Shown here: in pieces, positions 24,733-33,530 of the stretch
Layout of the letters: every line of letters starts with the position of its first letter
Position numbering within the stretch: position 1 is the first letter of the stretch
DNA from: Nocardiopsis dassonvillei_B
GTDB taxonomy: Bacteria > Actinomycetota > Actinomycetes > Streptosporangiales > Streptosporangiaceae
Assembly (NCBI RefSeq): GCF_964273065.1
Contig: NZ_OZ186815.1
Coordinates: 6,510,001-6,574,000 of the forward strand
Direction: 5' to 3'
DNA length: 64,000 nt
Position numbers and translations under genes: made by a program
The notes under the pieces: generated by a model
What the model saw: the letters and a program-made list of their open reading frames with translations, nothing else
Database searches by the model: none
What the model was told of the DNA's origin: nothing

Positions 24733-25524
24733 TCAGCCATCGGCGCGGTGCCAGGTGATCGGGGCCACCCCTGCTGAGGCCGGCGACCCGCCCAGTCCAC
24801 AGGCGAGCTCGGCCAGCCGCCAGGGGAGCTTGTGGGCGTAGTTCCTGTGGCCTCCAGCGGTCACCTCCAGTTCGTGAACGGCGTCGGAGGTGACCGTGGG
24901 GAGCCCGCGGCAGGCGTGTTCCCGATTGACCGCTGCAGTGAGCAGGTCGCGTTGGTCGAACACCCACAACGGATGGGGCTCACCGTCCCGCTCAACGATC
25001 TGGGTGTGTTTCGTCCGAGCTGGGGCGGCGCCTTCCAGGACACGAAGGAGGCGCCCCCGTATGCGGCTCAGGTTGGCGCGGGTGATCATGCTGTGGACGC
25101 CTGCGGGCTGTGTCGCCATGCGCTTGAGCGTAGACCGACAACGCGCGGACCCGCCCCGGGGAGCGCACCGTGGCCCGGGCAGCGGCCACCGTCTTGTGGT
25201 CGGCGTCGGGCAGGACCCGTACGCCGATCGCTGCCCGGTGATCAGCAGGCTCCAGAAGAGTGCGTGCCAGTGCAGATCGGCGTCCAACGGGTCGGTGACG
25301 GCGCGGGGGCCGCGGTCCTCAAGCGGGAGCGGAGGCAGCCGAGGGCCCCGGTAGGCGCTCTGGACGCTCGCGCTGATCTCGGTGTGCAGGTCGGCGACGA
25401 CGGGCAGATCGGGCAGGTGCAGGCGGGCGAGGATGTCCTCAGCCTTGTCCGGGAAGCCGTGTTCAGCGGCGATCTGGGACGCCCACGCGCGAGCCTGAGG
25501 CATGGGGGTGGTGGTCGGCGGCAT
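24733..25524 (-). CDS. Hypothetical protein, diverged paralogue of the 25701-26912 gene
   Basis: Starts ATG 25524 with GAGGA just upstream. Its first about 100 residues (PMPQARAWASQIAAEHGF, DILARLHLPDLPVV, HTEISASVQSAY, AVTDPLDADLHWHALFWSLL) are clearly homologous to the next gene. The remainder differs (LLRVLEGAAPARTKHTQIVE, then HPLWVFDQRDLLTAAVNREH) and may derive from another gene joined by deletion. No known domain. The 5' leader, including GGTGAGGAACCCATG, is shared with the paralogue. Confidence 0.5.
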   Translation of the reverse strand: MPPTTTPMPQARAWASQIAAEHGFPDKAEDILARLHLPDLPVVADLHTEISASVQSAYRGPRLPPLPLEDRGPRAVTDPLDADLHWHALFWSLLITGQRSAYGSCPTPTTRRWPLPGPRCAPRGGSARCRSTLKRMATQPAGVHSMITRANLSRIRGRLLRVLEGAAPARTKHTQIVERDGEPHPLWVFDQRDLLTAAVNREHACRGLPTVTSDAVHELEVTAGGHRNYAHKLPWRLAELACGLGGSPASAGVAPITWHRADG

Positions 25525-25700
25525 GGGTTCCTCACCGGGGGCGGACGGTATTGGGGCGACCACACTAGTGAGGGGTGGTGACCGAACGCAGCCGCCGTTG
25601 GGGCGGTGCCGGGCTCGCCTGCGGTTCAGGGCTGGGCAGAAGTGGCCTGCTGGCATGGGCGCCCCAGCGCCGCCCGGACCAGAGCATCAAAGGCACCTGC

Positions 25701-26912
25701 TCAGGTGCCCGCGCTGAGCGGGACATCCGCCAACGCGGTGTCGATGGTCTTCAGCAGGGTCTTCTTCGTGACCTCGGCGCGGATCCGGACCAGGGCGCCC
25801 CTCTCGGCTTCTCCGCTGCGCCTGCTGAGGATTCTCACGGCCGCAGTGGCCATCCGCTCCGAGCGCAGCGTTTTGGATCCGCCCGGCCCCGTGCCGGTGA
25901 ATACCGTCAGTCGTTCCAGGACCTGTGCGGCCCAGGGAGTCGATTCCTGGGGGAGCAGGTCGACGCACCAGAGCATGCCGGTGAGGATGTCGTGGACGTG
26001 GGGCCGCAGGTAGGGCGAGTGGGTCTCGCTGCTCTCGGCCGGTGCCGCGGGCAGGGACGGGATCAGGGTGAGCACCTCCCGCACGGTCGACGCGGGATCT
26101 TCCAGGGCTTCCAACAGGGCGGCGGTCCGGCGCCGCCACGCCTGGGAGGGACGGGTCGAGGGAGGTGTGATCAGGCCCGCGACCAGACCGGCCAGGCCCG
26201 GGGTCGTGCAGAGGTCGGGGTACTTGTGGCGCAGCACGTCGCCGAACACGTCGTCGGGGGCGAACAGCTCGTCCAGGGGGAGGGGGGCTCCCAGGCGCAG
26301 CAGGAGCTGCGCTATTCGGGTCTGGAGCTCGCTCAGGGTCGGGTTCTTCTGGTTCCAGCCCAAGGCGTAGCGGTTGCCGGCCTTGGCGTACAGGCCGCGC
26401 AGCAGCTCCAGGTGGGGGCGAAGTGCCGCCTGGGGTGCGTCCTCGCACATATCGAGGACGTACTCATGGGAGACGAGGTACTGCGATGCCGCTTCCAGCA
26501 GGAGCCCCATTCGGGCGGCATCCCAGTCCCCTGCCTCGCCCTTCAGGTGGCCGGCCAGGTTCCGGTACAGGCCGTGGAGCGTGCCCCGGGGATCGTCGAC
26601 GAAGTAGATGCTCTTGTATCCGGCGGCCAGTTGGCACCACAGCAACGTGCTCCACCGTGTATCCGTGTCGAGCGTGTCGGTGACAGCCCGGATCTCGGGG
26701 CCGGGGGGCGGGAGAGGTGTGGTGCGGGGGCGCTGGTGGGCGGCGTCGGCGCTCGCGGTGATCTCGGTGTACAGGGCGGCGACGACCTCGGGCAGGCCGG
26801 GCACGTACAGGCGGGCGAGGATGTCCTGGGCTCGGTCATGGATGTCGTGCTCGGCGACGATCTGGGATGCCCATGCGCGGGCCTGGGGTGTGGGCGTGGT
26901 GTTCGACGACAT
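25701..26912 (-). CDS. Hypothetical 403-residue protein, helical, unknown family
   Basis: Starts at ATG 26912 after GGTGAGGAACCC. The protein is mostly alpha-helical by pattern, with repeated Leu/Ala-rich helices (LGWNQKNPTLSELQTRIAQL, then LLEALEDPASTVREVLTLIP) and a 'WSTLLWCQLAAGYKSIYFVDD' segment. There is no signal peptide or TM helix. Length and composition resemble large helical solenoid proteins of unknown function in actinobacterial islands. A diverged, shortened copy follows downstream, so a tandem duplication occurred. Confidence 0.7.
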   Translation of the reverse strand: MSSNTTPTPQARAWASQIVAEHDIHDRAQDILARLYVPGLPEVVAALYTEITASADAAHQRPRTTPLPPPGPEIRAVTDTLDTDTRWSTLLWCQLAAGYKSIYFVDDPRGTLHGLYRNLAGHLKGEAGDWDAARMGLLLEAASQYLVSHEYVLDMCEDAPQAALRPHLELLRGLYAKAGNRYALGWNQKNPTLSELQTRIAQLLLRLGAPLPLDELFAPDDVFGDVLRHKYPDLCTTPGLAGLVAGLITPPSTRPSQAWRRRTAALLEALEDPASTVREVLTLIPSLPAAPAESSETHSPYLRPHVHDILTGMLWCVDLLPQESTPWAAQVLERLTVFTGTGPGGSKTLRSERMATAAVRILSRRSGEAERGALVRIRAEVTKKTLLKTIDTALADVPLSAGT

Positions 26913-26961
26913 GGGTTCCTCACCGGGGGTGGAGGGGCGGACACTGCTGAGAGCGCCCACC

Positions 26962-27558
26962 CTAGTGAGAGACGGTGACCGAATGCGGTCGCCGCCCGGG
27001 CGGCGCCGGGCTCACCTGTGGGTCAGGGTCGAACACGAAAGACCTCATGGCGGGGGGTTTCCAGGAGTCCTTGCCGCGGCGGCACTGGAAGGTGACCCGG
27101 ACGGGGGCGCCGTCCTGGTCCTGGCGCCAGTGCGCGGGGACCGCCCACGGAGGGGGCGGGGTGGCGGTGAGCCACAGCGTGGGGAGCTGTCCCACAGCGA
27201 CCTCGGCCAGCTTGACGGTGTGCCTGTCCCCCTGAGAGAACTGGTAGAGGCCCCACAGCTGCGCGTCCAGGTCCTCCTGGGTGGGCCCTCCGGCGACGAC
27301 GGGGGAGCGCGGGTGGTCGTCCTCCAAGTGGATGTGGAGCGCGTCCAGGCGCTCCAGAGACCGGGGACCGGTGACGGTCACCTCCGACACGGCACCGTCA
27401 CCGTACTTGCGCCGAACGGCCACGTGCACGTGCGGGGTGAGTTCCTCGTGGCGGCGGGCGGCGGGCGGCGTCGCGCCGGTGCTGGGCGTGGGACAGTGCC
27501 AGGGCGGCGCTCGCCACGAACAGGGCGAGCACGGAGATGACGACGGTGAGCACGACCA
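26962..27558 (-). pseudogene. Membrane-anchored hypothetical protein with a frameshift
   Basis: ATG 27558 opens MVVLTVVISVLALFVASAAL then ALSHAQHRRDAARR, an N-terminal TM anchor. After about 35 codons the frame is lost, and the conserved continuation HEELTPHVHVAVRRKYGDGA, TGPRSLERLDALHIHLEDDH appears one frame over (visible from 27429 to the stop at 26962). In related actinobacterial proteins these two parts are one polypeptide. It is either a genuine frameshift or a sequencing error in a run of CGCC repeats near 27455. No function is known. Confidence 0.6.
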
Positions 27559-27571
27559 TGAGCGGATCCTA

Positions 27572-28370
27572 GGCAGTGTTTTTTGGGTGGGTCAGGTCGC
27601 GGAGTCAGATCCGGATCGAGGCCACCACGGTCCCGTCGAAGATCGCGGCCCGCTTGTCGTAGCGGGTCATGACCGCCCGGTTCTGCTTGAGCAGGTTGAT
27701 GCACCGCTCCACGGTGTTGCGGCCCAGGGAGGCACCTCGGTCGAAGACCGGGGCCTGCCGCCCGCCGATCCCTTACGGCGGCGGTTCTCACGCTGGTCCT
27801 TGGGTTGGGCGATGGTCGCCTTGATCTTGCGACGCCCGAGGTGATCCCGATGGGCCCTGCTGGAGTAGGCCTTGTCGCCCAGCACACGGTCCGGCCGGGT
27901 CCGGGGCCTGTCCACCCGGCGAGGCAACCGCAACGCGGCCATCAACGGCTCGGACACCAAACTGTCCCCGCGCTGGCCGGGACTGGAGAGCACGACCAGC
28001 GGACGCCGTCGGGTGTCGGCCAGCAGGTGGAGTTCGGTGGTCAGCCCGCCCCGGGAGCGGCCCAGGGCCTCGGCCCCGTCCGGTTCGTCCCGTGCTCTTT
28101 CCCCTTTTTCGCCGCTCCGGCGGCGTGCTGGTGGGCGCGCACGGTGGTGGAGTCGATCCCGACGATGAGTTCCTCGCCGCTGTCGGCGTCGATGCGCAGC
28201 CGGTCGGGCGATGCGTTGCCAGGTGCCGTCGAGGGACCAGCGGCGGTGACGACCCGCGACGGTCTCCCATGGACCGTAGCGTCCGGGCAGGTCCCGCCAG
28301 GGGACACCTGTGCGGGCACGGAACAGGATGCCGTTGACGATGCGTTGTTCCGGTGGTGGGTATGAGTTCT
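27572..28370 (-). mobile_element. Degenerate IS5-family element with broken transposase
   Basis: Pieces of one DDE transposase are spread over frames: RIVNGILFRARTGVPWRDLP and RYGPWETV (N-terminal part), ELIVGIDSTTVRAHQHAAGA (first catalytic Asp), LGDKAYSSRAHRDHLGRRKI (second Asp) and a C-terminal NTVERCINLLKQNRAVMTRY (Glu). At least three frameshifts separate them. The left end near 27572 has a T-rich tip (GCAGTGTTTTTTGGGTGGG). The right end was not found. It truncates or flanks the membrane-anchored gene at 26962-27558. Confidence 0.8.
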
Positions 28371-28662
28371 CCCCCTTCGGTCCGACCTTCGGTCCGACCG
28401 GAGCCCTCATCCTGCACTTGTGCCGGGGCTTGGGCACATGGCACCGCGACCGTTGCCGCCTACGGGGCCGGGGCGTCATGGAAGTCCGCGCTCACCGACG
28501 ACGTCGCACGCGTGGCCGATCACACCGGCGCGACCACGAGGACGCCAGCGGCACCACACCGCGCCGCTGGCTGATCCGCATGGCCGTTGAAACGGCCAGC
28601 ACCCTCATGACGGTGTGCGCCACCCCGGCGATCCGGCGGCCCCAGGAGCACTAAGTGTGGGG
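28371..28662. other. Spacer without a recognisable gene
   Basis: Between the IS5 remnant and the next gene. It holds a short hairpin (TGGCCGTT/AACGGCCA, 28580-28597) near the 3' end of the downstream minus-strand gene. Confidence 0.4.
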
Positions 28663-30054
28663 TCATTCCCCGCCGTCACCCCCGTCGCCTCCGTCACCGG
28701 TCTCGGTCCAGCCGCCGTCGTCCCAGCCGTCACGGGAGCCACTGTCGGCCCGCGAGGCGTTGTCGTCCCGCACGGCGAACGCCCACTCGGCCCGGTGGGC
28801 GTCCTGCACCAGGGCCGGGCCACGCAGCAGGTCGCCGGCGAAGAGCCGCACGACGACCGGGCCGACCAGGCGCTCGCCCCAGCCCTCGGCCGTGACGAAC
28901 AGCAACTGCAGGCGGCGGGCGGCCTCGCCATCGCCCTGTGCGATGGGCCGGTCGAGGTGGACGGTGCGCATACCGTAGGTCCCGACCGCCTGAGTCCCGG
29001 GGAGTATCGTGCCGGCCAGCGCGAGCGTCGGGCGGCGCGCGGCGGCCCGGCGCCATGCCGGTCCGATGAGGCGCCGCTGGCGAGCCTTACGGAGCGCATC
29101 GGGTAGGAAGAGCAGCGGCATTGCGGACATGCCTGCCATCATGAGAAGCCACGGGTCCAGAGAGCCGCTCGTCGATATCGTTTCCCAGACTTCCGTGACG
29201 GCGATCACCAGGATCACTCCGGACATGAACACCGACAGCGCCGCCAGGGGGGCCCACCGCCACGGCGAGGTGCCTCTGGTTCCGGCCCTGTAGGCGGCCC
29301 GAAAGCCATCTCCAGCCGGGGAGAGCGGCGCCCGGCGACCTCGGTTCGGGCGGCTCAGGTCGATCGAGTAGGCCTCGAGCGTCGGCTCGAGGGGTGACCC
29401 GCTGAACTCCGCCTCGACCTCGACCTCCGGTCCAGCCCCGGGCTCAGCGGCCGTCGCGTCGAAGGCCCAGGCGGCACCGGTGACGGCGCCGACCCGGACG
29501 GGACCACCCACCCGCTCTCCCCCGAACAGCTCCAGGGCCACCGGCCCTGCGAGGTGCTCCGCCGCGCCGGGCACGAAGTACAGGTGCAGAACGGGCAGGA
29601 CTTCCGCGTCCCGCACCCGCACGGTACGCACCACGTGCCGGCCCACCGTACGTGTCTTCGGTAGGAGGTCCGCATGCAGCACTCTGGTCGGCTGGCGTCG
29701 CGCGGCCCGCCGCCAGGCCGGTGCGGCGCGAAGCCACCTCAGGATCAGCCCGCCGCACAGGAGGAGGGCCACGGGGAGGACGGCCAGCGCCACGACGACG
29801 CCCACCAGCACGAAGAGCCCGAGTGTGAGAAGGTGCGCGAAGGCGGAGGCGAAGTAGCCCTCTACGCCCTCCGCGCCGCTGCTCACCTCGATCTCGTTCC
29901 CGGAGGCCAACCCCACGGTGACCGCCGTCACGACGACGGCCCCCACGAGCAGCAGCGCCGTGCCCCAGTAGCGCGGCGAGGCGAGACCGGCACCCGCCCT
30001 GCGTGCGTCACGGAAACCTTCGTCTGTGCGGGTATGAACGTGTTGCTCGGACAC
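28663..30054 (-). CDS. Membrane protein with an internally duplicated soluble module
   Basis: A 463-residue protein from GTG 30054. TM pairs lie at about residues 30-50 and 75-105, then again at about 270-290 and 300-325. After each TM pair comes the same module: 'AWRRAARRQPTRVLHADLLP...VGRHVVRTV' and 'AWRRAAARRPTLALAGTILPGTQAVGTYGMRTVHL', so the protein arose by duplication. The C-terminus is acidic and Gly-rich (DGGWTETGDGGDGGDGGE). Family unknown to me; no signal for secretion beyond the TM helices. Confidence 0.7.
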   Translation of the reverse strand: MSEQHVHTRTDEGFRDARRAGAGLASPRYWGTALLLVGAVVVTAVTVGLASGNEIEVSSGAEGVEGYFASAFAHLLTLGLFVLVGVVVALAVLPVALLLCGGLILRWLRAAPAWRRAARRQPTRVLHADLLPKTRTVGRHVVRTVRVRDAEVLPVLHLYFVPGAAEHLAGPVALELFGGERVGGPVRVGAVTGAAWAFDATAAEPGAGPEVEVEAEFSGSPLEPTLEAYSIDLSRPNRGRRAPLSPAGDGFRAAYRAGTRGTSPWRWAPLAALSVFMSGVILVIAVTEVWETISTSGSLDPWLLMMAGMSAMPLLFLPDALRKARQRRLIGPAWRRAAARRPTLALAGTILPGTQAVGTYGMRTVHLDRPIAQGDGEAARRLQLLFVTAEGWGERLVGPVVVRLFAGDLLRGPALVQDAHRAEWAFAVRDDNASRADSGSRDGWDDGGWTETGDGGDGGDGGE

Positions 30055-30269
30055 CGCGTCATCCTACTGTGGCCCTTCCTCGGCGCCAGCGGTCTGCAGA
30101 CCTTCTGTGGACCACCCGGAATGGAACACCGTCGGCACAGCATCGAGCCTTGGATCAAACGGCCGCGTGCGATCCTTCGCGCTGAGGTCATGCACCGGTC
30201 GACGCGGCCCGAGGAGACCTTCGGTCGGCAGGGCCACGCACTCCTCCGGCCGGACGCGGTCTGCTGGCC

Positions 30270-30803
30270 ATGGAACCTCGCCCTCTGGCCAACCCCGACG
30301 GCACCTTCACCATGGAGCAGAGCGCCCTCCCGGTCCGCGTGCGCGACGAGGACGGCTGGAGCCCCGTCGACACCGACCTGGTGGCCGGCGACGACGGCGC
30401 GCTGCGTCCCAGGGCGGCGGTCGCCGACATCGTCTTCTCCGGCGGCGGAGACCGGGACCTGGTGAGCATCGGCGGGCTCCAAGGAGGTCGCCCCGGGCTG
30501 GCACGAGGACCTCCCCGAACCGGTCGTCGACGGCGACCAGGCCACCTACCCCGACGTGCTGCCCGACGTCGGCCTGGTCCTGACCGCGGGCGTGGACGGC
30601 TTCGGCCAGGTCCTGGTCGTGCACACCCCCGAGGCCGCGCAGCACCCCGACCTGGCAGAGCTCGAACTCGCCCTGTCCACCCGGGGCGTCACCGTCCACC
30701 AGGGCGCCAACGGCAACCTCGACGCCGTCGGCGACCAGGGCGGCGAGAGCGTGTTCACCGCCGACGCCCCGGCCATGTGGGACTCGGCCGGGGTTGAGGA
30801 GAC
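30270..30803 (+). pseudogene. Frameshifted fragment homologous to the secreted LamG protein
   Basis: The frame around 30291 reads LANPDGTFTMEQSALPVRVR, EDGWSPVDTDLVAGDDGALR and ADIVFSGGGD; after a one-base shift near 30478 it continues as KEVAPGWHEDLPEPVVDGDQ, YPDVLPDVGLVLTAGVDGFG, QVLVVHTPEAA and FTADAPAMWDSAGVEET. Each segment has a counterpart in residues about 75-250 of the protein at 35066-38563. The homology stops abruptly at about 30803, where a HINT-toxin reading frame begins, so an ancestral locus has collapsed by deletion. Confidence 0.85.
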
Positions 30804-31784
30804 GGCATCGAAGGGTTCTTCGACGCCAAGAAGAAGGCCGACAACATCATCATCCCCGAAGCCCCGGTGCTGAGAAGACCGAGCGGTGGGGGTAGCTGTA
30901 ACTGCTTCGTGCCGGGCACCCAAGTGGTGATGGCCGACGGTTCGACCAAGCCCATCGAAGAGGTCGAGACCGGTGACGAGGTCCTGGCCACCGACCCGGA
31001 GACGGGTGAGCAGTCGGCTCGTACGGTGCCGGCCACCATCATCGGTTCGGGTTCCAAAGCCCTGGTGGAGGTCACCATCGACCCGACCACCGAACGCGAC
31101 GCTCCAGAGGGCGAGCCCGTTTCCGAGGGCACGGTCGAGGCCGACACCGAGAACGCGGGCATCCCGGGTCCGGTGGCGGCCGGGGATGTGGTCATCGCGA
31201 CCGACGCTCACCCCTTCTGGGTCCCGGAGCTGAAGGCGTGGGTTGACGCGATCGACCTCGCCCCGGGCATGTGGTTGCAGACCTCCGCCGGCACCTGGGT
31301 CCAGATCAACGCCATCCAGGCATGGTCCCAGCCCGCCACGGTCCACAACCTGACCGTCCAGGGCGTCCACACCTACCATGTTGCCACGGGGGCGCTCGAC
31401 GTCCTCAACCACAACTGCGCTACTGGCGATCCGTTGGCAGAGCACGCCAATCAGGTGCGCAATCAAACAGGTGCCAGATTCGTATCGGAGTACACGTCTC
31501 CTTCGGGTCAGAGGTACTACGGGCAAAACAAACATGGCCAACAGGCGAACGGCCTTCTGCAGACGGATCTGGAACAGGTCGACCACCATGGAGGTTGTGC
31601 CGAGGTGCATTTCCTCATTCAGGCTCAGGAAGTCGAGGGTCCTGCTGCTATCAGGGGAGGTGCAATGCGCACAGTGCAGTCAAGAAATAACTCCATGCCG
31701 ACGTCACGTACTGCCGGGCACGGTGATCCAGCACGTCCTTGTGGTCATTGTGTGCGACTTTTGGATCATCTTGGTACTGGATAG
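30804..31784 (+). CDS. HINT-processed toxin fragment with YwqJ-type deaminase tail (5' truncated)
   Basis: The frame opens about 30804 (FFDAKKKADNIIIPEAPVLR) without a start; the first usable start is GTG 30867. The HINT domain runs from CNCFVPGTQVVMADGSTKPI through IATDAHPFWVPELKAWVDAI and VHNLTVQGVHTYHVA to the cleavage end LNHNC. The tail (about 110 residues) has HHGGCAEVHFLIQAQ and PARPCGHCVRLLDHLG, the CAE and PCxxC zinc motifs of YwqJ-type nucleic-acid deaminase toxins. It lacks an RHS carrier and is out of frame with the fragment before it, so it looks like a stranded cassette. The immunity gene follows 5 bases after its stop. Confidence 0.8.
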   Translation, partial: GIEGFFDAKKKADNIIIPEAPVLRRPSGGGSCNCFVPGTQVVMADGSTKPIEEVETGDEVLATDPETGEQSARTVPATIIGSGSKALVEVTIDPTTERDAPEGEPVSEGTVEADTENAGIPGPVAAGDVVIATDAHPFWVPELKAWVDAIDLAPGMWLQTSAGTWVQINAIQAWSQPATVHNLTVQGVHTYHVATGALDVLNHNCATGDPLAEHANQVRNQTGARFVSEYTSPSGQRYYGQNKHGQQANGLLQTDLEQVDHHGGCAEVHFLIQAQEVEGPAAIRGGAMRTVQSRNNSMPTSRTAGHGDPARPCGHCVRLLDHLGTG

Positions 31785-31789
31785 CTACC

Positions 31790-32281
31790 TTGATCAGATT
31801 TGATTCATTTCACCCCAGTCTACTGAGAGCTCTTGGCGAGGCTGGCTGGCATTCACAAAGGAGGATCAGTGTCGATCCTTGGCTCGACTCTTTGTGTCAG
31901 GAAGGGTACCTAAAAAATCTGCGGGCTGAAGAAATTCTTGTTGCTCTGGGTGGGTTATCAGTAGAGCCAATAAATAAATATGGCCCGAACTTCGTGAATT
32001 ATGAGCCGTTTAATTTCGACCCTATTTCTGCTGGTTCGGGTCAGCGGGGTCTGGTGTCAGAGATTGAAGGGGTTCTGGGTGGGAGGTACTTTCCGATTGG
32101 AGAATGGCTAAGTTATTCGAGCGTTTTCATAGAAGCTGATGGGAGGGTGGTGGCTGCTGGCCTCGGATGGATCTGGGAAATGGGACCCACCTTTGAAGAT
32201 GCTTTAAATTTGGCGATTTGCGCAGACCGCCCCTTGGTGTGTCTGCACTCTGACCCAGGGCTAGATCCGTGGCCGCAGTGA
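31790..32281 (+). CDS. SUKH-3-type immunity protein
   Basis: A 163-residue protein from TTG 31790 (an in-frame TTG at 31739 is possible). Motifs follow SUKH-3 immunity proteins: LLRALGEAGWHSQRRISVDP, AEEILVALGGLSVE, FNFDPISAGS, LGGRYFPIGEWLSYSSVFIE and GRVVAAGLGWIWEMGPTFEDAL. It sits directly after the YwqJ-type toxin tail and has far lower GC than its flanks, as toxin-immunity tails often do. It should neutralise the deaminase upstream. The left repeat of the following IS begins at its stop codon. Confidence 0.8.
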   Translation: MIRFDSFHPSLLRALGEAGWHSQRRISVDPWLDSLCQEGYLKNLRAEEILVALGGLSVEPINKYGPNFVNYEPFNFDPISAGSGQRGLVSEIEGVLGGRYFPIGEWLSYSSVFIEADGRVVAAGLGWIWEMGPTFEDALNLAICADRPLVCLHSDPGLDPWPQ

Positions 32282-33179
32282 GCGCTTTTCATCCTGCTTC
32301 GCGGAATTGAAGCACCAGCACCGCTCGGGTGATCTGGCTGGCCTGGTGCGGGCAGCATCGCAGCCGGCGCAGGACGTCCCAGTTCTTGAGCTGGGCGATC
32401 GCGCGCTCGCCCGGCGAGCGGAGCTTGGCGTGTTCGGAGCTGGCGTCTTTCTTCCACTGCGGCTTGCCCCGGCCCTTGAACGGGCAGAACACCACGTCCG
32501 CCAGCCCCACGTACCCTTTGTCGTCCAGACCGAGCAAGCCCGCGGCTCTGATGCGCTCGGCGATCTTCCACACCCGGGCGGCCCGAGTGTCGTGCACCGC
32601 CCCGGGTAGCGACCACGAAATCCACAGGGGTTCGCCGTCCGGGGCCGCGACGACCTGGATGTTCATGCCGTGCTGCTTGTGCTTGCCCGAGTAGAAGGGC
32701 CGGTCGGCCGCCAGGCGGTCGCAGGCGATGAGGGTGCCGTCCACGATCACGTACCCCCAGCCCTTGCGGCGTGCGCGGCGTAGCCCCTGTTCGAGGGTGG
32801 GTGCCTGCTCGGCGAGCAGGCGGGTGGTCTCGCGCACGTACCGCCAGGCGGTCGTGGTGCCGACCTCGAAACCGGCCGCGACCTGCGCGAACGGCTCTCC
32901 TTTGTGCAGGTGGACCAGGACGAGCAGGGCCTGCTGTGCCGGGTCAAGGCGCCGCCATCGGGAGCCGGTCTTCCTGCGGTGGGCGCGGATGATGCGGGCG
33001 GCCAGGTTCAGGGTGCGACGTGACAACGGCAGCGCAGAGCGGTAGAACAGCATCGGAGCCCTTGGTGTGGCAGGTTTTCTTGGTCGTTAACCCACCTACC
33101 AGGGGCTTCTTGCTGTCAGGGGTGGTTCTGCGTGGTTGGTGCACGGCTGTGACCAGCACCTTCAGGATGAAAAGGGCTC
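32280..33179 (-). mobile_element. Complete IS5-family insertion sequence (900 bp)
   Basis: Terminal inverted repeats GAGCGCTTTTCATCCTG (32280-32296) and CAGGATGAAAAGGGCTC (33163-33179) match in 16 of 17 positions. They enclose one transposase gene. I could not find a target duplication. Older relatives or fragments of the same type lie at 23055-23069 and 23566-23797. Confidence 0.88.
32289..33053 (-). CDS. IS5-family transposase (DDE, HTH_Tnp_4 type)
   Basis: A 254-residue intact transposase. An N-terminal HTH (LVHLHKGEPFAQVAAGFEVG, TTTAWRYVRETTRLL) is followed by the DDE domain: YVIVDGTLIACDRL (first Asp), LLGLDDKGYVGLAD (second Asp), and SPGERAIAQLKNWDVLRRLR (Glu). The open reading frame and the terminal repeats are both complete, so the element may still move. 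Confidence 0.92.
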   Translation of the reverse strand: MLFYRSALPLSRRTLNLAARIIRAHRRKTGSRWRRLDPAQQALLVLVHLHKGEPFAQVAAGFEVGTTTAWRYVRETTRLLAEQAPTLEQGLRRARRKGWGYVIVDGTLIACDRLAADRPFYSGKHKQHGMNIQVVAAPDGEPLWISWSLPGAVHDTRAARVWKIAERIRAAGLLGLDDKGYVGLADVVFCPFKGRGKPQWKKDASSEHAKLRSPGERAIAQLKNWDVLRRLRCCPHQASQITRAVLVLQFREAG

Positions 33180-33308
33180 CGTGTCTCCTACGATGTGAAC
33201 CGCTGGCGATACCTTTGAGGTTCGGGTCTCCTGTGATGTGGACGACATGCTCACCACCTGTATAAGGGGCGCCTGAAAGATGCCCTCACGATTCACCATG
33301 GACCTTTC

Positions 33309-33530
33309 ATGCCCAGGAGCCAAAGACCGCTCGCGTTGGAAATCCGAGGAGAGCTGGAAACACAGGTGCATGCTGTTACGATTCGTTCTGGCGACCTCGG
33401 CCTCACAACCTCTGTTGACTGGTCGATGGAACATGCCGATTGGCGTATGGCTCTCATCAGGGCCAGGACGGATCTGTCCACCGCTTTCCGGGGCGGTTCG
33501 TGGCTTACAGAGCTGAGAGGTGACCTGTGA
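33309..33530 (+). CDS. Small hypothetical protein upstream of a membrane protein
   Basis: A 73-residue protein: LALEIRGELETQVHAVTIRS, TTSVDWSMEHADWRMALIRA, RTDLSTAFRGGSWLTELRGD. Its stop overlaps the start of the next gene (GTGA), which supports translation. No clear ribosome site precedes ATG 33309. No known domain; the WxMALIRARxDL helix looks structured. Confidence 0.55.
   Translation: MPRSQRPLALEIRGELETQVHAVTIRSGDLGLTTSVDWSMEHADWRMALIRARTDLSTAFRGGSWLTELRGDL

Noticed and set aside
32280..33179. Target-site duplication of the intact IS5-type element
   Set aside because: The bases outside the two terminal repeats (CCGCAGT and CGTGTC) do not match, so no duplication can be claimed.
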